This document shows positions 8,354 through 17,499 of a stretch of DNA of 64,000 nt, piece after piece. The notes beneath the pieces were generated by a model. The model searched no databases and was not told the origin of the DNA. It saw only the letters and a program-made list of their open reading frames with translations. The translations under genes were made by a program, and so were the position numbers. Position 1 is the first letter of the stretch, and every line of letters starts with the position of its first letter. The stretch is from Blattabacterium sp. (Nauphoeta cinerea) (GTDB taxonomy: Bacteria; Bacteroidota; Bacteroidia; Flavobacteriales; Blattabacteriaceae). The stretch lies in assembly GCF_000471965.1 (NCBI RefSeq), contig NC_022550.1:1-64000 (forward strand), in the 5' to 3' direction.

Positions 8354-9904
8354 AGTTTTTTCATTAATATTATTTAAATTTTTATTTTTCAAATAAGCCT
8401 CACCTATATGATTAATAATATCGTTAGCTATAATAGATTCTTCGTTTAATTTTTGGGATGCAATATCCCCTGATAACCCGTGAAAATAAACTCCCATGAT
8501 GCATGATTCTTTTGGAGAAAATCCTTGGGATAAAAAACTCATAATCATTCCAGTAAGAACATCGCCACTCCCTGCTGTTGCCATTCCTGGATTTCCTGTA
8601 CTATTAAAATACAGATCCCCATTAGGCGTTGAAATAACGGAATGTGCACCTTTTAATACAATAAAAATTGTATATTTTTTAGACATTTCTTTTAAAAGAT
8701 GCAATTTTTCATAATCATTTTTCCATGATTTAGATAATCTTTGAAATTCTTTTGGATGGGGAGTAAGAATAGTTTCTTTCGGAAGAAGATCTAATAATTG
8801 TAATTGATTTGACAATATATTTATAGCGTCTGCGTCAATTACCATTGGGATTTTTTTATTTTTTAATAAAAAAGATTCTAGAGCATATACAGTTTTAGGA
8901 TGAACACCCATTCCCATTCCGATTCCTATTGCGTTGATATTTTTATTAGGAATAACAATATTACTGATATAATGTTCTTTTAGGTCTGTATTTACAATAG
9001 CCTCTGGAAGCGTATTTTGTATAATTTGATATCCACAATAAGGGACATATACACTTAATTTTCCTATTCCAGAACGAAAACTAGCAGTTGCGGAAAGGAC
9101 AACAGATCCTATCATTCCAAAACTTCCACCTATAATCATTCCATGCCCATAATTTCCTTTATGTGAAAATTTTTTTCTTATTTTTTTTTTATATATAGCA
9201 TGAATATAGACAGGATCTATATAAAAATTATGAACTTGTATTTTTTGAATGAAATTAATTTTCCATCCAATATTTATCAAATACCACTTTCCAACATAAT
9301 TTTCATAATCTGGTAATAAAAAAGATAATTTTGGAACTTGAAAAGTCAAAGTGTGAGTCGCTTTGATTATTCCCTCAAAATTTTCATGATTTTTTTCAAT
9401 AAAAAGCCCAGATGGAACGTCTATAGATATAACCGCTTTAAATTTTTTATTGTTGATATAACGAAAAAAATGTTTCCAATATTGATTAATTGGACGATTG
9501 AATCCTATTCCAAAGATAGCATCAATAAGATAACTTTCTTGATTCAAAAAAGGAAATTTTGATCCTTCATCAAGAGTCATAAAATTTATTTTATGTTGTA
9601 ATATTTTATTTTTATTGATTAAAAACTCATTTGAAAAATGATTGGAAATATTTAGTACGTATATAGAAACTGTGGCCCCGTATGAATATAACATATAAGA
9701 TAAAGAAAGTCCATCTCCTCCATTATTTCCATTTCCTACTAACACTATAAATGGAATTTTTCTAATTTTAAAATATTTATTGTTAATAATCCAATCAAAA
9801 CAACCTTTAGATGCTCTTTCCATTAGTTGAACATAAGAAATTGATTCTGAATCAATACAATATTGATCGGCTTTTCTAATTTGATTTAAAGAAAGAATTT
9901 TCAT
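8339..9904 (-). CDS. nnr: Bifunctional NAD(P)H-hydrate epimerase / ADP-dependent (S)-NAD(P)H-hydrate dehydratase
   Basis: This enzyme repairs hydrated NADH and NADPH, a metabolite-damage function. The N-terminal half is a YjeF_N epimerase with VLVGNGNNGGDGL near residues 54-66 from the chosen start. The C-terminal half is a carbohydrate-kinase-like dehydratase with GNPGMATAGSGDVLTGMI near 460. An ATG 63 bases upstream (9967) is also in frame. I chose the internal ATG because the protein then begins MKILSLNQIRKADQYCI, the usual family N-terminus, and the extra 21 residues match nothing. The gene is convergent with lnt. Confidence 0.92.
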   Translation of the reverse strand: MKILSLNQIRKADQYCIDSESISYVQLMERASKGCFDWIINNKYFKIRKIPFIVLVGNGNNGGDGLSLSYMLYSYGATVSIYVLNISNHFSNEFLINKNKILQHKINFMTLDEGSKFPFLNQESYLIDAIFGIGFNRPINQYWKHFFRYINNKKFKAVISIDVPSGLFIEKNHENFEGIIKATHTLTFQVPKLSFLLPDYENYVGKWYLINIGWKINFIQKIQVHNFYIDPVYIHAIYKKKIRKKFSHKGNYGHGMIIGGSFGMIGSVVLSATASFRSGIGKLSVYVPYCGYQIIQNTLPEAIVNTDLKEHYISNIVIPNKNINAIGIGMGMGVHPKTVYALESFLLKNKKIPMVIDADAINILSNQLQLLDLLPKETILTPHPKEFQRLSKSWKNDYEKLHLLKEMSKKYTIFIVLKGAHSVISTPNGDLYFNSTGNPGMATAGSGDVLTGMIMSFLSQGFSPKESCIMGVYFHGLSGDIASQKLNEESIIANDIINHIGEAYLKNKNLNNINEKTSDFV

Positions 9905-10009
9905 TTTTTTAAATGAATTTATTATTTTTAATTTTGTAAGTTTTCTATTTTTCTCAGATGAGATCATGAAATCTGATTAGTATCTGCAAATATAAAACGA
10001 TTAATCTAG

Positions 10010-11179
10010 ATGGCCGAGTATAATTTGACCCTTCCAGCCATGGGTGAAAGTATAGCTGAGGCTACTATCATTCGTTGGTTAAAAGAAGAGGGGGATTCTG
10101 TAAAAAAAGAAGATATTTTGGTAGAAATAGCTACAGATAAAGTAGATTCTGAAATATCTTCACCTGTAAATGGTATATTAAAAAAGAAATTATTCGCTAC
10201 TAATGAAGTTGCTAAGGTGGGAAGTTTCATTGCGATTTTAGAAACGGAAGAACAATTTTCTTTAGAAAAAGTTCCAATAATAGAAAAAAATAAAAAATAT
10301 TTTTATTCTCCTCTTGTACGTACTATTGCTCATAAAGAAGGAATCAGCTTATATGAGTTAGATACAATAGAAGGAACTGGAAATAAAGGACGTGTCACGA
10401 AAAAAGATATACTGAAATTTATTCGTATAAAAAGAAATAAAATCATGATTCCCAAAAATGTTGTTACAAATAATGAAGAAATAATTGAAATGGATAGAAT
10501 GCGTAGGATTACTGCAAAACATATGATGAATAGCAAAAATATTTCTGCACATGTTACTTCTTTTGTTGAAGCAGATGTCACTAATATAGTGAAATGGAGA
10601 GAAAAAATAAAAGATTCATTTCAGAAAAATACAGGAGAAAAATTAACCTTAATGTCCGTTTTTGTAGAATGTGTGGTGAAAGCTATAAAAGATTTGCCTA
10701 TGATAAATATATCCGTAAATGGAACAAACATAATCAAAAAAAAAATATCCCATATAGGACTAGCTACTGCTTTACCTAATGGTAATTTAATTGTTCCTGT
10801 AATAAAAAATGCGGATTCTTATAATTTAGTAGGATTAATAAAAATTATTAATGATTTAATCAAAAGAGCTAAATCTAATCAATTAAAACCTGAAGAGACG
10901 CAAGGAGGAACTTATACTATTAGTAATATAGGTAGTTTTGGAAATCTTTTTGGGACACCAATTATCCATCAACCTCAAGTAGCTATTATGGCGATAGGTT
11001 TAATTCAAAAAAAATTATCTGTAATAGAAACCCCAGAAGGAGATTTCATAGGAATAAGACATAAAATTTATTTATCTCATTCTTATGATCACCGTGTGAT
11101 AGACGGAGTTTTAGGTGGAGGTTTTGCTAGAAAAGTAGCTTTATATCTAGAAAAATTTAATTGTTATACAAAAATATAA
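10010..11179 (+). CDS. Dihydrolipoamide acyltransferase (E2) of a 2-oxoacid dehydrogenase complex
   Basis: E2 transfers an acyl group from a lipoyl arm to CoA in a 2-oxoacid dehydrogenase complex. The 389-residue protein has one N-terminal lipoyl domain with lipoyl-lysine in ATDKVDSE (about residues 42-49). A peripheral subunit-binding domain follows, with SPLVRTIAHKEGISLYELD at about 102-120. The catalytic core ends in SHSYDHRVIDGVLGGG, which carries the HxxxDG active site. A single lipoyl domain and this N-terminus resemble Bacteroidota E2 proteins annotated as branched-chain or 2-oxoglutarate type. The substrate (pyruvate, 2-oxoglutarate or branched-chain oxoacids) cannot be decided, because E1 and E3 are not nearby. 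ppa follows after 12 bases. Confidence 0.88.
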   Translation: MAEYNLTLPAMGESIAEATIIRWLKEEGDSVKKEDILVEIATDKVDSEISSPVNGILKKKLFATNEVAKVGSFIAILETEEQFSLEKVPIIEKNKKYFYSPLVRTIAHKEGISLYELDTIEGTGNKGRVTKKDILKFIRIKRNKIMIPKNVVTNNEEIIEMDRMRRITAKHMMNSKNISAHVTSFVEADVTNIVKWREKIKDSFQKNTGEKLTLMSVFVECVVKAIKDLPMINISVNGTNIIKKKISHIGLATALPNGNLIVPVIKNADSYNLVGLIKIINDLIKRAKSNQLKPEETQGGTYTISNIGSFGNLFGTPIIHQPQVAIMAIGLIQKKLSVIETPEGDFIGIRHKIYLSHSYDHRVIDGVLGGGFARKVALYLEKFNCYTKI

Positions 11180-11191
11180 TATAAAAAAATT

Positions 11192-11689
11192 ATGAAAATC
11201 AGTTTTGATGTACTTATTGAAATTCCAAAAGGAAGCAGAAATAAATATGAGTTTGATAAAACAAATAATATGATTCGATTAGATCGAGTATTGTATTCTC
11301 CTATGAGTTATCCAACAGATTATGGTTTCATTCCAAAAACTCTTTCTATGGATGGAGATCCATTGGATGTATTAGTTTTTTTAACAGAACCTACCGTCCC
11401 AGGTTGTTTAATAGAGGTTAAACCTATAGGAATTTTTTTCATGAAAGATGAAAAAGGAGATGATGAAAAGATTATTTGTGTTCCTGTTGAAGACCCTAAT
11501 TATAATACTATAAATAATATTGATGAAATCGCTTTACATACTAAAAAAGAGATAGAACATTTCTTTTTGGTATATAAAGATTTAGAAAATAAAAAAGTGA
11601 AAATAGGAGATTGGAAAAATCAAAAAGAAGCTATTTTTGTATATAAACAATCTTGTTTGCGATATAAAAATAATTTAACGAAAATGTAA
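11192..11689 (+). CDS. ppa: Inorganic pyrophosphatase (family I)
   Basis: The enzyme hydrolyses pyrophosphate to phosphate and so pulls biosynthetic reactions forward. The 165-residue protein has EIPKGSRNKYEFDK near residues 10-23 and YPTDYGFIPKT near 40-50. The metal-binding signature DGDPLDVLV lies near 55-63, and VPVEDPNY follows near 97. All are standard for soluble family I pyrophosphatases, and the length is normal. It probably shares a transcript with the E2 gene. Its last 15 bases overlap the convergent aspS end. Confidence 0.95.
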   Translation: MKISFDVLIEIPKGSRNKYEFDKTNNMIRLDRVLYSPMSYPTDYGFIPKTLSMDGDPLDVLVFLTEPTVPGCLIEVKPIGIFFMKDEKGDDEKIICVPVEDPNYNTINNIDEIALHTKKEIEHFFLVYKDLENKKVKIGDWKNQKEAIFVYKQSCLRYKNNLTKM

Positions 11690-13375
11690 TTCTTTTAATT
11701 TTTCTTTTTCTAAAAAAGATGGAGCATTTATCATTAAATCTTTTCCATAATTATTTTTTGGAAAAGCAATAAAATTTTTTATATTTTTATTGCCTTCTAA
11801 AAGATTCACCAATCTATCTAATCCAAAAGCTATTCCTCCATGAGGAGGAACCCCATATTCGAAAGCCTTTATAAAAAAACCAAATCGGGTTTCTATTTCC
11901 TTTTTAGATAATCCTAAATATTTAAAAATTAGATTTTGAATATTTTTATTGTGAATACGTATAGATCCACTGCCAATTTCTATTCCATTTATAATCAAAT
12001 CATAAGATTTAGAACGAATGTTTTTTGGATCTTTTTCTAATAAATAAATATCTTCTTCTTTTGGGCTTGTAAATGGATGATGCACAGATTTATATTTTTT
12101 ATATTTTTCATCCCATTCTAATAGAGGTAAATCATTAATCCATAAAGGTTTAAAAATTTTTGGATTATTCAAATTCAAAAATTCTGCAATTTTTAGTCGT
12201 ATTTTTCCAAGTTCTTTTCTAGTTTTTATTTTTTTTCCATAAGAAAAAAATAATAAATCCCCGGGGACAGCTTTAAAATATTTTATAAAAATTTTTATAA
12301 TTTCATCATTTAAAAAATTTTGATTAGAAAAAAATAAAGTTTGATCATACAAATATTTATATCCAAAAAAATTTTTATTTTCTATTTGTTTTAAAAAACA
12401 ATCTATTTTTCTAGATATACATTTTATAATTTTAATTCCTATGACCAATTCTTGGTTTTTCAAAAAATTTATATTTTCTTTTTTGATTAAATCATTTAAT
12501 TCTACAAAAGACATTCCGAAACGAATATCAGGAGAATCTGTTCCATACATCTTAATCGCATCATGATAAGAAATACAAGGAAAAGAATCTAATTGAATAT
12601 TCTTAATTTTTTTGAAAATATGTTTGATAAAATTTTCAAAAAATGTTAATATATCATGAACTTCGACAAAAGACATTTCACAATCTATTTGTGTAAATTC
12701 TATTTGTCTGTCAGAACGAGAATCTTCGTCTCTAAAACATTTAACAATTTGAAAATACCTGTCTATTCCTCCTATCATCAACAATTGTTTAAATAATTGT
12801 GGAGATTGAGCTAATGCGTAGAATTTATTAGTATGTATTCTAGAAGGAACAACAAAACTTCTAGCTCCTTCTGGAGTATAATTTATTAATAAAGGAGTTT
12901 CTATTTCTAAAAATTTATTTTTAGAAAGAAAATTACGTGTTTCTAATGTCAAATTATGACGAATTATTAAATTATTTTTAATAGGATCCCTTCTAATATC
13001 AAGATACCGATAAATCATTCTAATCTCTTCATTTCCATCTGTTTTATCTTTTATAGTAAAAGGAGGTGAGAGAGATGAATTTAACAAGTTTATATGAGAT
13101 ACGTAGATTTCTATTTCACCTGTATAAATATTATAATTCTTAGATAATCTTTCTACAACTTTTCCTTTCACTCTAATTATAGATTCTTTACTTAAAAAAA
13201 GATTTTTTTTTACTAATTTTTTATAAATAACTAGTTGTGTAATTCCGAAATAATCCCTAATATCTATAAAAAATAAGGATCCAAAATTTCTTATTTTTTT
13301 AATCCATCCAGATAATATCACTTCTTTTCCAATATCTTTTTGACTCAATTCTCCACAATTATGTGTTCTATACAT
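11675..13375 (-). CDS. aspS: Aspartyl-tRNA synthetase
   Basis: This class II synthetase charges tRNA-Asp. The 566-residue protein has an N-terminal OB-fold anticodon-binding domain starting MYRTHNCGELSQKDIGKEV. The catalytic core follows: motif 2 is visible as CFRDEDSRSDRQIEFTQID, and motif 3 as GIAFGLDRLVNLL near the C-terminus. A bacterial-type insertion domain lies between them and appears somewhat eroded. Total length is slightly below the 580-590 usual in bacteria. It lies 16 bases downstream of infB on the same strand. Confidence 0.96.
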   Translation of the reverse strand: MYRTHNCGELSQKDIGKEVILSGWIKKIRNFGSLFFIDIRDYFGITQLVIYKKLVKKNLFLSKESIIRVKGKVVERLSKNYNIYTGEIEIYVSHINLLNSSLSPPFTIKDKTDGNEEIRMIYRYLDIRRDPIKNNLIIRHNLTLETRNFLSKNKFLEIETPLLINYTPEGARSFVVPSRIHTNKFYALAQSPQLFKQLLMIGGIDRYFQIVKCFRDEDSRSDRQIEFTQIDCEMSFVEVHDILTFFENFIKHIFKKIKNIQLDSFPCISYHDAIKMYGTDSPDIRFGMSFVELNDLIKKENINFLKNQELVIGIKIIKCISRKIDCFLKQIENKNFFGYKYLYDQTLFFSNQNFLNDEIIKIFIKYFKAVPGDLLFFSYGKKIKTRKELGKIRLKIAEFLNLNNPKIFKPLWINDLPLLEWDEKYKKYKSVHHPFTSPKEEDIYLLEKDPKNIRSKSYDLIINGIEIGSGSIRIHNKNIQNLIFKYLGLSKKEIETRFGFFIKAFEYGVPPHGGIAFGLDRLVNLLEGNKNIKNFIAFPKNNYGKDLMINAPSFLEKEKLKELHFR

Positions 13376-13391
13376 AATTTTATTACTTTAT

Positions 13392-15998
13392 TTAACTTTT
13401 TCTATCAGATAATTCTTCATAAACTTCTATAATATCTCCAGATCTAATATTATGATAATTCTTGATTCCTAACCCACATTCATATCCTTTTGAAACTTCT
13501 TTTACGTCTTCTTTGAAACGTTTGAGAGAAGTAAATTCTCCGTTATGAATCACAATTCCTTCTCGAATCAATCTTACTTTTGCTTGACGGAGTAATTTTC
13601 CTTCCGTTACCATACATCCAGCTATAGTCCCTGCTTTTGGAATTTTAAATATTTCTCTAATTTCAGCATTTCCTAATATTTTCTCTCTAATATCGGGAGA
13701 TAACATCCCATCCATAGCTTCCTGAATATCATTAGTCACATCGTATATAATCGAATAAGTTCGTATTTCTATATTTTCTTTTTTTTCTATATTTTTAGCT
13801 CCAATATTAGGACGGACATTAAATCCTATAATAATAGCATCTGAAGCACTTGCTAATAAAACATCGGATTCTGTAATTTGACCAACTCCTTTATAAATAA
13901 TATTGACCATAATAGTATTCGTAGATAATTTTTGAAGAGCATCAGCAATGGCTTCTACTGATCCATCTACATCTCCTTTAATAATAATTTTTAATTCTTT
14001 AAAATCACCTAATGCTATCCGTCTTCCTATCTCATCTAATGTAAGATGTTTTTGAGCTCGTATATTTTGTTCTCTTTGCAATTGTTCTCTTCTAGAAGCC
14101 AACTGTTTAGCTTCTTTTTCATCTTTAAATATTTTGAATTTATCTCCAGCAGTAGGGGCTCCATTTAATCCTAATATGGTAATAGATTTAGATGGGCCTG
14201 CTGATAAAATAGATTTTCCTCGTTCATCTAAAATATTTTTTACTTTTCCATGATGACTTCCTGCCAAAACATAATCCCCCATTTTTAATGTCCCTCCTTG
14301 AATAAGTAAAGTTGTTATATATCCTCTTCCTTTATCTAAAGAAGCTTCAATAACTGTTCCTATGGCCGGTTTATTTGGATTGGCTTTTAAATTCAATGAT
14401 TTAGATACTAAAAGGACTTTTTTTAATAATTCATCTATTCCAGTTCCCAACTTCGCTGATATTTCTTGTGTGAGATATTTTCCACCCCATTCTTTTACTA
14501 AGAAGTTTAAATTGGCTAATTGTTCCCTAATTTTATCGGGATTGACATTAGATTTATCCATTTTATTGAAAACAAAAATAATAGGAACATTAGCTGCTTG
14601 AGCATGACTAATCGCCTCTTTAGTTTGTGGCATGACATGATCATCCGCAGCTATCACTATAATAGCGATATCCGTTATTTGTGCTCCTCTAGCACGCATA
14701 GCAGTGAATGCTTCATGACCTGGAGTGTCTAAAAAAGTAATACTTTGATTATTGGAACATTCTACACTATAAGCTGCTATATGTTGAGTTATTCCACCTG
14801 CTTCCCCTGCAATAACATTAGTATTTCTAATATAATCTAACAAAGATGTTTTTCCGTGATCCACATGCCCCATAACAGTAATAATAGGAGGTCTAGGTTT
14901 TAAATGTTCCTCTAAATCTTTATCGTCCTGAACCGCCTCTTCTAAATCCAATCCAACAAATTTTACATTAAATCCAAATTCATCTGCGACTAAAGTCAGT
15001 ATCTCTGCATCTAATCTTTGGTTCATCGTCACCATAATCCCCAAAGACATGCAAGACATAATTACATCAGTGGCATTAACTTTCATCATAGATGCTAATT
15101 CATTAACTGTTGTAAATTCAGCTAGTTTGAGAATTTTTTCTTCTTTTTGATTTTCCATTTCATTTTGCAAAAGTATTTTTTCTTTCTTAGACTGACGTTT
15201 TTCTTTTCTAATTTTTGAAGCTTTCGATTTCATTCCTTTGGAGGATAACTTTTCCAAAGTTTCTTTAATTTGTTTTTTGATTTGTTCATCAGTAATTATC
15301 GATTTTTGTACATTTTTTTTATTTTTCGATTTATCTATTTTTTTATCGTTAGAATGTTTATTTAAATAAGATTTCCTTTCTTTGTTCTGACTTTGTTTTT
15401 TTCCTGTAGTAACGTTTTTCATTTCCTCAATGAAAATTTCTTTTTTAATTCTTCTTCGTTTTTTTTTAATCTCTGATTTTGTTCTTTTTTTTTCAAATTG
15501 AGATAGATCTATTCTATCTCCTGTTAACATGACTCCATCTAACTTTTGATAAATCGTATCAATATGTTCAGGTTTATTTTTAATTTTATTTCCTAATTTT
15601 TTTTTCTTTATGTTGATGTAAATTGTTTTTTTTTCTTCTTGAGTTCCATATTTTTTGTCTAATGTATCAATATCTATTTTTCCTATTTTTTTGAATCCCA
15701 CTAATTTTTCTGATTTAGCACGTATAATTTTATAATTTTGAATATGTTTTGACTTTAACAATTCTTTTTTTATTTTCTCTTTTTCCATTCTCTTTTGCAA
15801 AGAAATTTTCTCAGATTCATCTCGTATTTCCTTGTAACTTTGAAATTCTATAACAAGAGATTTATATACTTTTTCTTCTATTTTTGCATTAGGATTATTT
15901 TCTATTTCAATTCCTTTTTTTTGTAAAAAACTAATTACTCTTTGTAAGGAAATATTAAATTTTGTTAATACTGTTTTTAATCTGATTTTATCAGTCAT
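13392..15998 (-). CDS. infB: Translation initiation factor IF-2
   Basis: IF-2 is the GTPase that places initiator tRNA on the ribosome. The N-terminal third is lysine-rich and low-complexity, as in most bacteria. The G domain follows, with GHVDHGKTSLLDYI, DTPGHEAF and NKMDKS. C-terminal domains II-IV complete a protein of about 868 residues. I start at the ATG giving MTDKIRLKTVLTKFNI, which matches the usual IF-2 N-terminus. A second in-frame ATG 18 bases upstream (16016) exists only because an 18-bp segment containing the start codon is tandemly duplicated. The upstream gene is nusA. The commonly associated rimP is not at its usual place before nusA. Confidence 0.95.
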   Translation of the reverse strand: MTDKIRLKTVLTKFNISLQRVISFLQKKGIEIENNPNAKIEEKVYKSLVIEFQSYKEIRDESEKISLQKRMEKEKIKKELLKSKHIQNYKIIRAKSEKLVGFKKIGKIDIDTLDKKYGTQEEKKTIYINIKKKKLGNKIKNKPEHIDTIYQKLDGVMLTGDRIDLSQFEKKRTKSEIKKKRRRIKKEIFIEEMKNVTTGKKQSQNKERKSYLNKHSNDKKIDKSKNKKNVQKSIITDEQIKKQIKETLEKLSSKGMKSKASKIRKEKRQSKKEKILLQNEMENQKEEKILKLAEFTTVNELASMMKVNATDVIMSCMSLGIMVTMNQRLDAEILTLVADEFGFNVKFVGLDLEEAVQDDKDLEEHLKPRPPIITVMGHVDHGKTSLLDYIRNTNVIAGEAGGITQHIAAYSVECSNNQSITFLDTPGHEAFTAMRARGAQITDIAIIVIAADDHVMPQTKEAISHAQAANVPIIFVFNKMDKSNVNPDKIREQLANLNFLVKEWGGKYLTQEISAKLGTGIDELLKKVLLVSKSLNLKANPNKPAIGTVIEASLDKGRGYITTLLIQGGTLKMGDYVLAGSHHGKVKNILDERGKSILSAGPSKSITILGLNGAPTAGDKFKIFKDEKEAKQLASRREQLQREQNIRAQKHLTLDEIGRRIALGDFKELKIIIKGDVDGSVEAIADALQKLSTNTIMVNIIYKGVGQITESDVLLASASDAIIIGFNVRPNIGAKNIEKKENIEIRTYSIIYDVTNDIQEAMDGMLSPDIREKILGNAEIREIFKIPKAGTIAGCMVTEGKLLRQAKVRLIREGIVIHNGEFTSLKRFKEDVKEVSKGYECGLGIKNYHNIRSGDIIEVYEELSDRKS

Positions 15999-16026
15999 AT
16001 AAAAATATTCAGTCATATAAAAATAT
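15991..16026. repeat. 18-bp perfect tandem duplication across the infB start codon
   Basis: The unit TCAGTCATATAAAAATAT (plus-strand orientation) occurs twice without a gap. Each copy contains CAT, so the minus-strand gene has two in-frame ATG codons with identical upstream sequence, and the second copy adds the residues MTEYFY. Because the unit length is a multiple of three, the duplication is harmless to the reading frame. Confidence 0.9.
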
Positions 16027-16080
16027 AAAATGTATTAGGCACAAAAATAAAAATATTAAAAAGAAAAAATAAGGAAAAAA

Positions 16081-17334
16081 TTATGTATTTATATTTAATT
16101 CTTCTTCAAATTCTTTTCTCAATATGGAGAAAACTTTATCAATGATTTTTTCTTCCAGATCAGTTCGTTTACTTAAATCGTTTTTTCTGTAATTTAAAAC
16201 AGATTTTGCGGTACTTAAACCTACTTTATGAAATTTTTCCAAAACTTCTGATTCTATTTCATCAGAAAATTCTGTTAATTCTACATCATCTTCATAAGGA
16301 AAATCTCTGAATATATGAATTTTGTATCCGGTCAATTGACTAGCTAATTTAATATTTTGTCCCCCTTTTCCAATCGCTTTTGATATTTCTTCTATTTTTA
16401 CATATACGTTTACATATTTATGTTCTTCATTAATTTCCATCATAGAAACTTTGGCTGGGCTCAAAGATCGTGTTATATATAATTGTATATTAGAGGTATA
16501 ATTAATGACATCAATATTTTCATTTTTTAATTCTCTAACAATAGGATGAATTCTAGAACCTTTCATCCCTACACAAGCTCCTACTGGATCTATGCGATCG
16601 TCATAAGATTCTACAGATACTTTCGCTTTTTCTCCTGGAATACGTGCTACTTTTTTTACTGTAATCAATCCATCAGAAACTTCTGGAATCTCTAACTTAA
16701 AAAGTTCTTCTAAAAAAGATTCATCCTTTCTAGTAAGAACAGCAAAAGGTTTATTATCTTTCCAATCTACTCGTTTAACTAAGGCTCTGACTGGATCTCC
16801 TTTTCTAAAAAAATCATTTGGAATTTGTTCTTGTTTAGGTAAAACCATCTCATTTTGTTCATCGTCTCTCATAATTATTTGCTTGGGCAAAATGTGATAT
16901 ACTTCTACATTAATGATTTCTCCTATTTTATTTTTAAATTTTTTATAAGTATTTGTATTATCATATTCATTAATTTTAGAAAGTAAATTTTGTCTTAAAG
17001 ATAAAATAGCTCTTCGTCCTAGAGATTGTAATTCCACTTTTTCTGTTACCTCTTCTCCTATTTCAAAATCGGGTTCTATTTTTCTAGCTGTAGATAATTC
17101 TATTTCCTTATTTATATCTTTTACTTTTCCATCTTGTACGACTATACGGTTTCTCCATATTTCTAAATCACCTTGATCTGGATTGACAATAATATCATAA
17201 TTTTTTGATGATTCATATTTCTTTCTTAAAACACACCGTATAGATTCTTCCAAAATGGCCATAAGACTCATTCTATCTATATTTTTTTCATATTTAAAAT
17301 CTGAAAAAGAGTCTATTAAAGCTTCATTGTCCAT
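16081..17334 (-). CDS. nusA: Transcription termination/antitermination protein NusA
   Basis: NusA binds RNA polymerase and modulates pausing, termination and antitermination. The 417-residue protein begins with the N-terminal polymerase-binding domain. An S1 domain follows, beginning near GEIINVEVYHILPKQIIMRD. Next are two KH domains with the signatures DPVGACVGMKGSRI and AIGKGGQNIKLASQLTGYKI. A short helix-hairpin-helix tail ends the protein, which lacks the acidic repeats found in E. coli NusA. This architecture is normal for Bacteroidota. It precedes infB by 64 bases and is divergent from the MscS-type gene across 165 bp. Confidence 0.95.
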   Translation of the reverse strand: MDNEALIDSFSDFKYEKNIDRMSLMAILEESIRCVLRKKYESSKNYDIIVNPDQGDLEIWRNRIVVQDGKVKDINKEIELSTARKIEPDFEIGEEVTEKVELQSLGRRAILSLRQNLLSKINEYDNTNTYKKFKNKIGEIINVEVYHILPKQIIMRDDEQNEMVLPKQEQIPNDFFRKGDPVRALVKRVDWKDNKPFAVLTRKDESFLEELFKLEIPEVSDGLITVKKVARIPGEKAKVSVESYDDRIDPVGACVGMKGSRIHPIVRELKNENIDVINYTSNIQLYITRSLSPAKVSMMEINEEHKYVNVYVKIEEISKAIGKGGQNIKLASQLTGYKIHIFRDFPYEDDVELTEFSDEIESEVLEKFHKVGLSTAKSVLNYRKNDLSKRTDLEEKIIDKVFSILRKEFEEELNINT

Positions 17335-17499
17335 AAATATAAAATTTTAAAAAAATTGAGTTTAAATTTTTATTTTTTAAATAAATTCAATATCTATTAT
17401 ATTATTCAATCTACAAAACATAAAAAATAAAAATTTAAAAATTTTTGAAAATAACTCAAAAAATACGGTTCTTTATAAGAAGTAGTAAGAATTTTAGTT

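Noticed and set aside
8496..8714. Open frame opposite nnr
   Set aside because: It is a shadow of the nnr coding strand with no recognisable protein features.
17335..17499. Possible small RNA or riboswitch between nusA and the MscS-type gene
   Set aside because: Only AT-rich imperfect complementarity is seen (TTGAGTTTA and TAAATTCAA); no known motif or T-arm is present.
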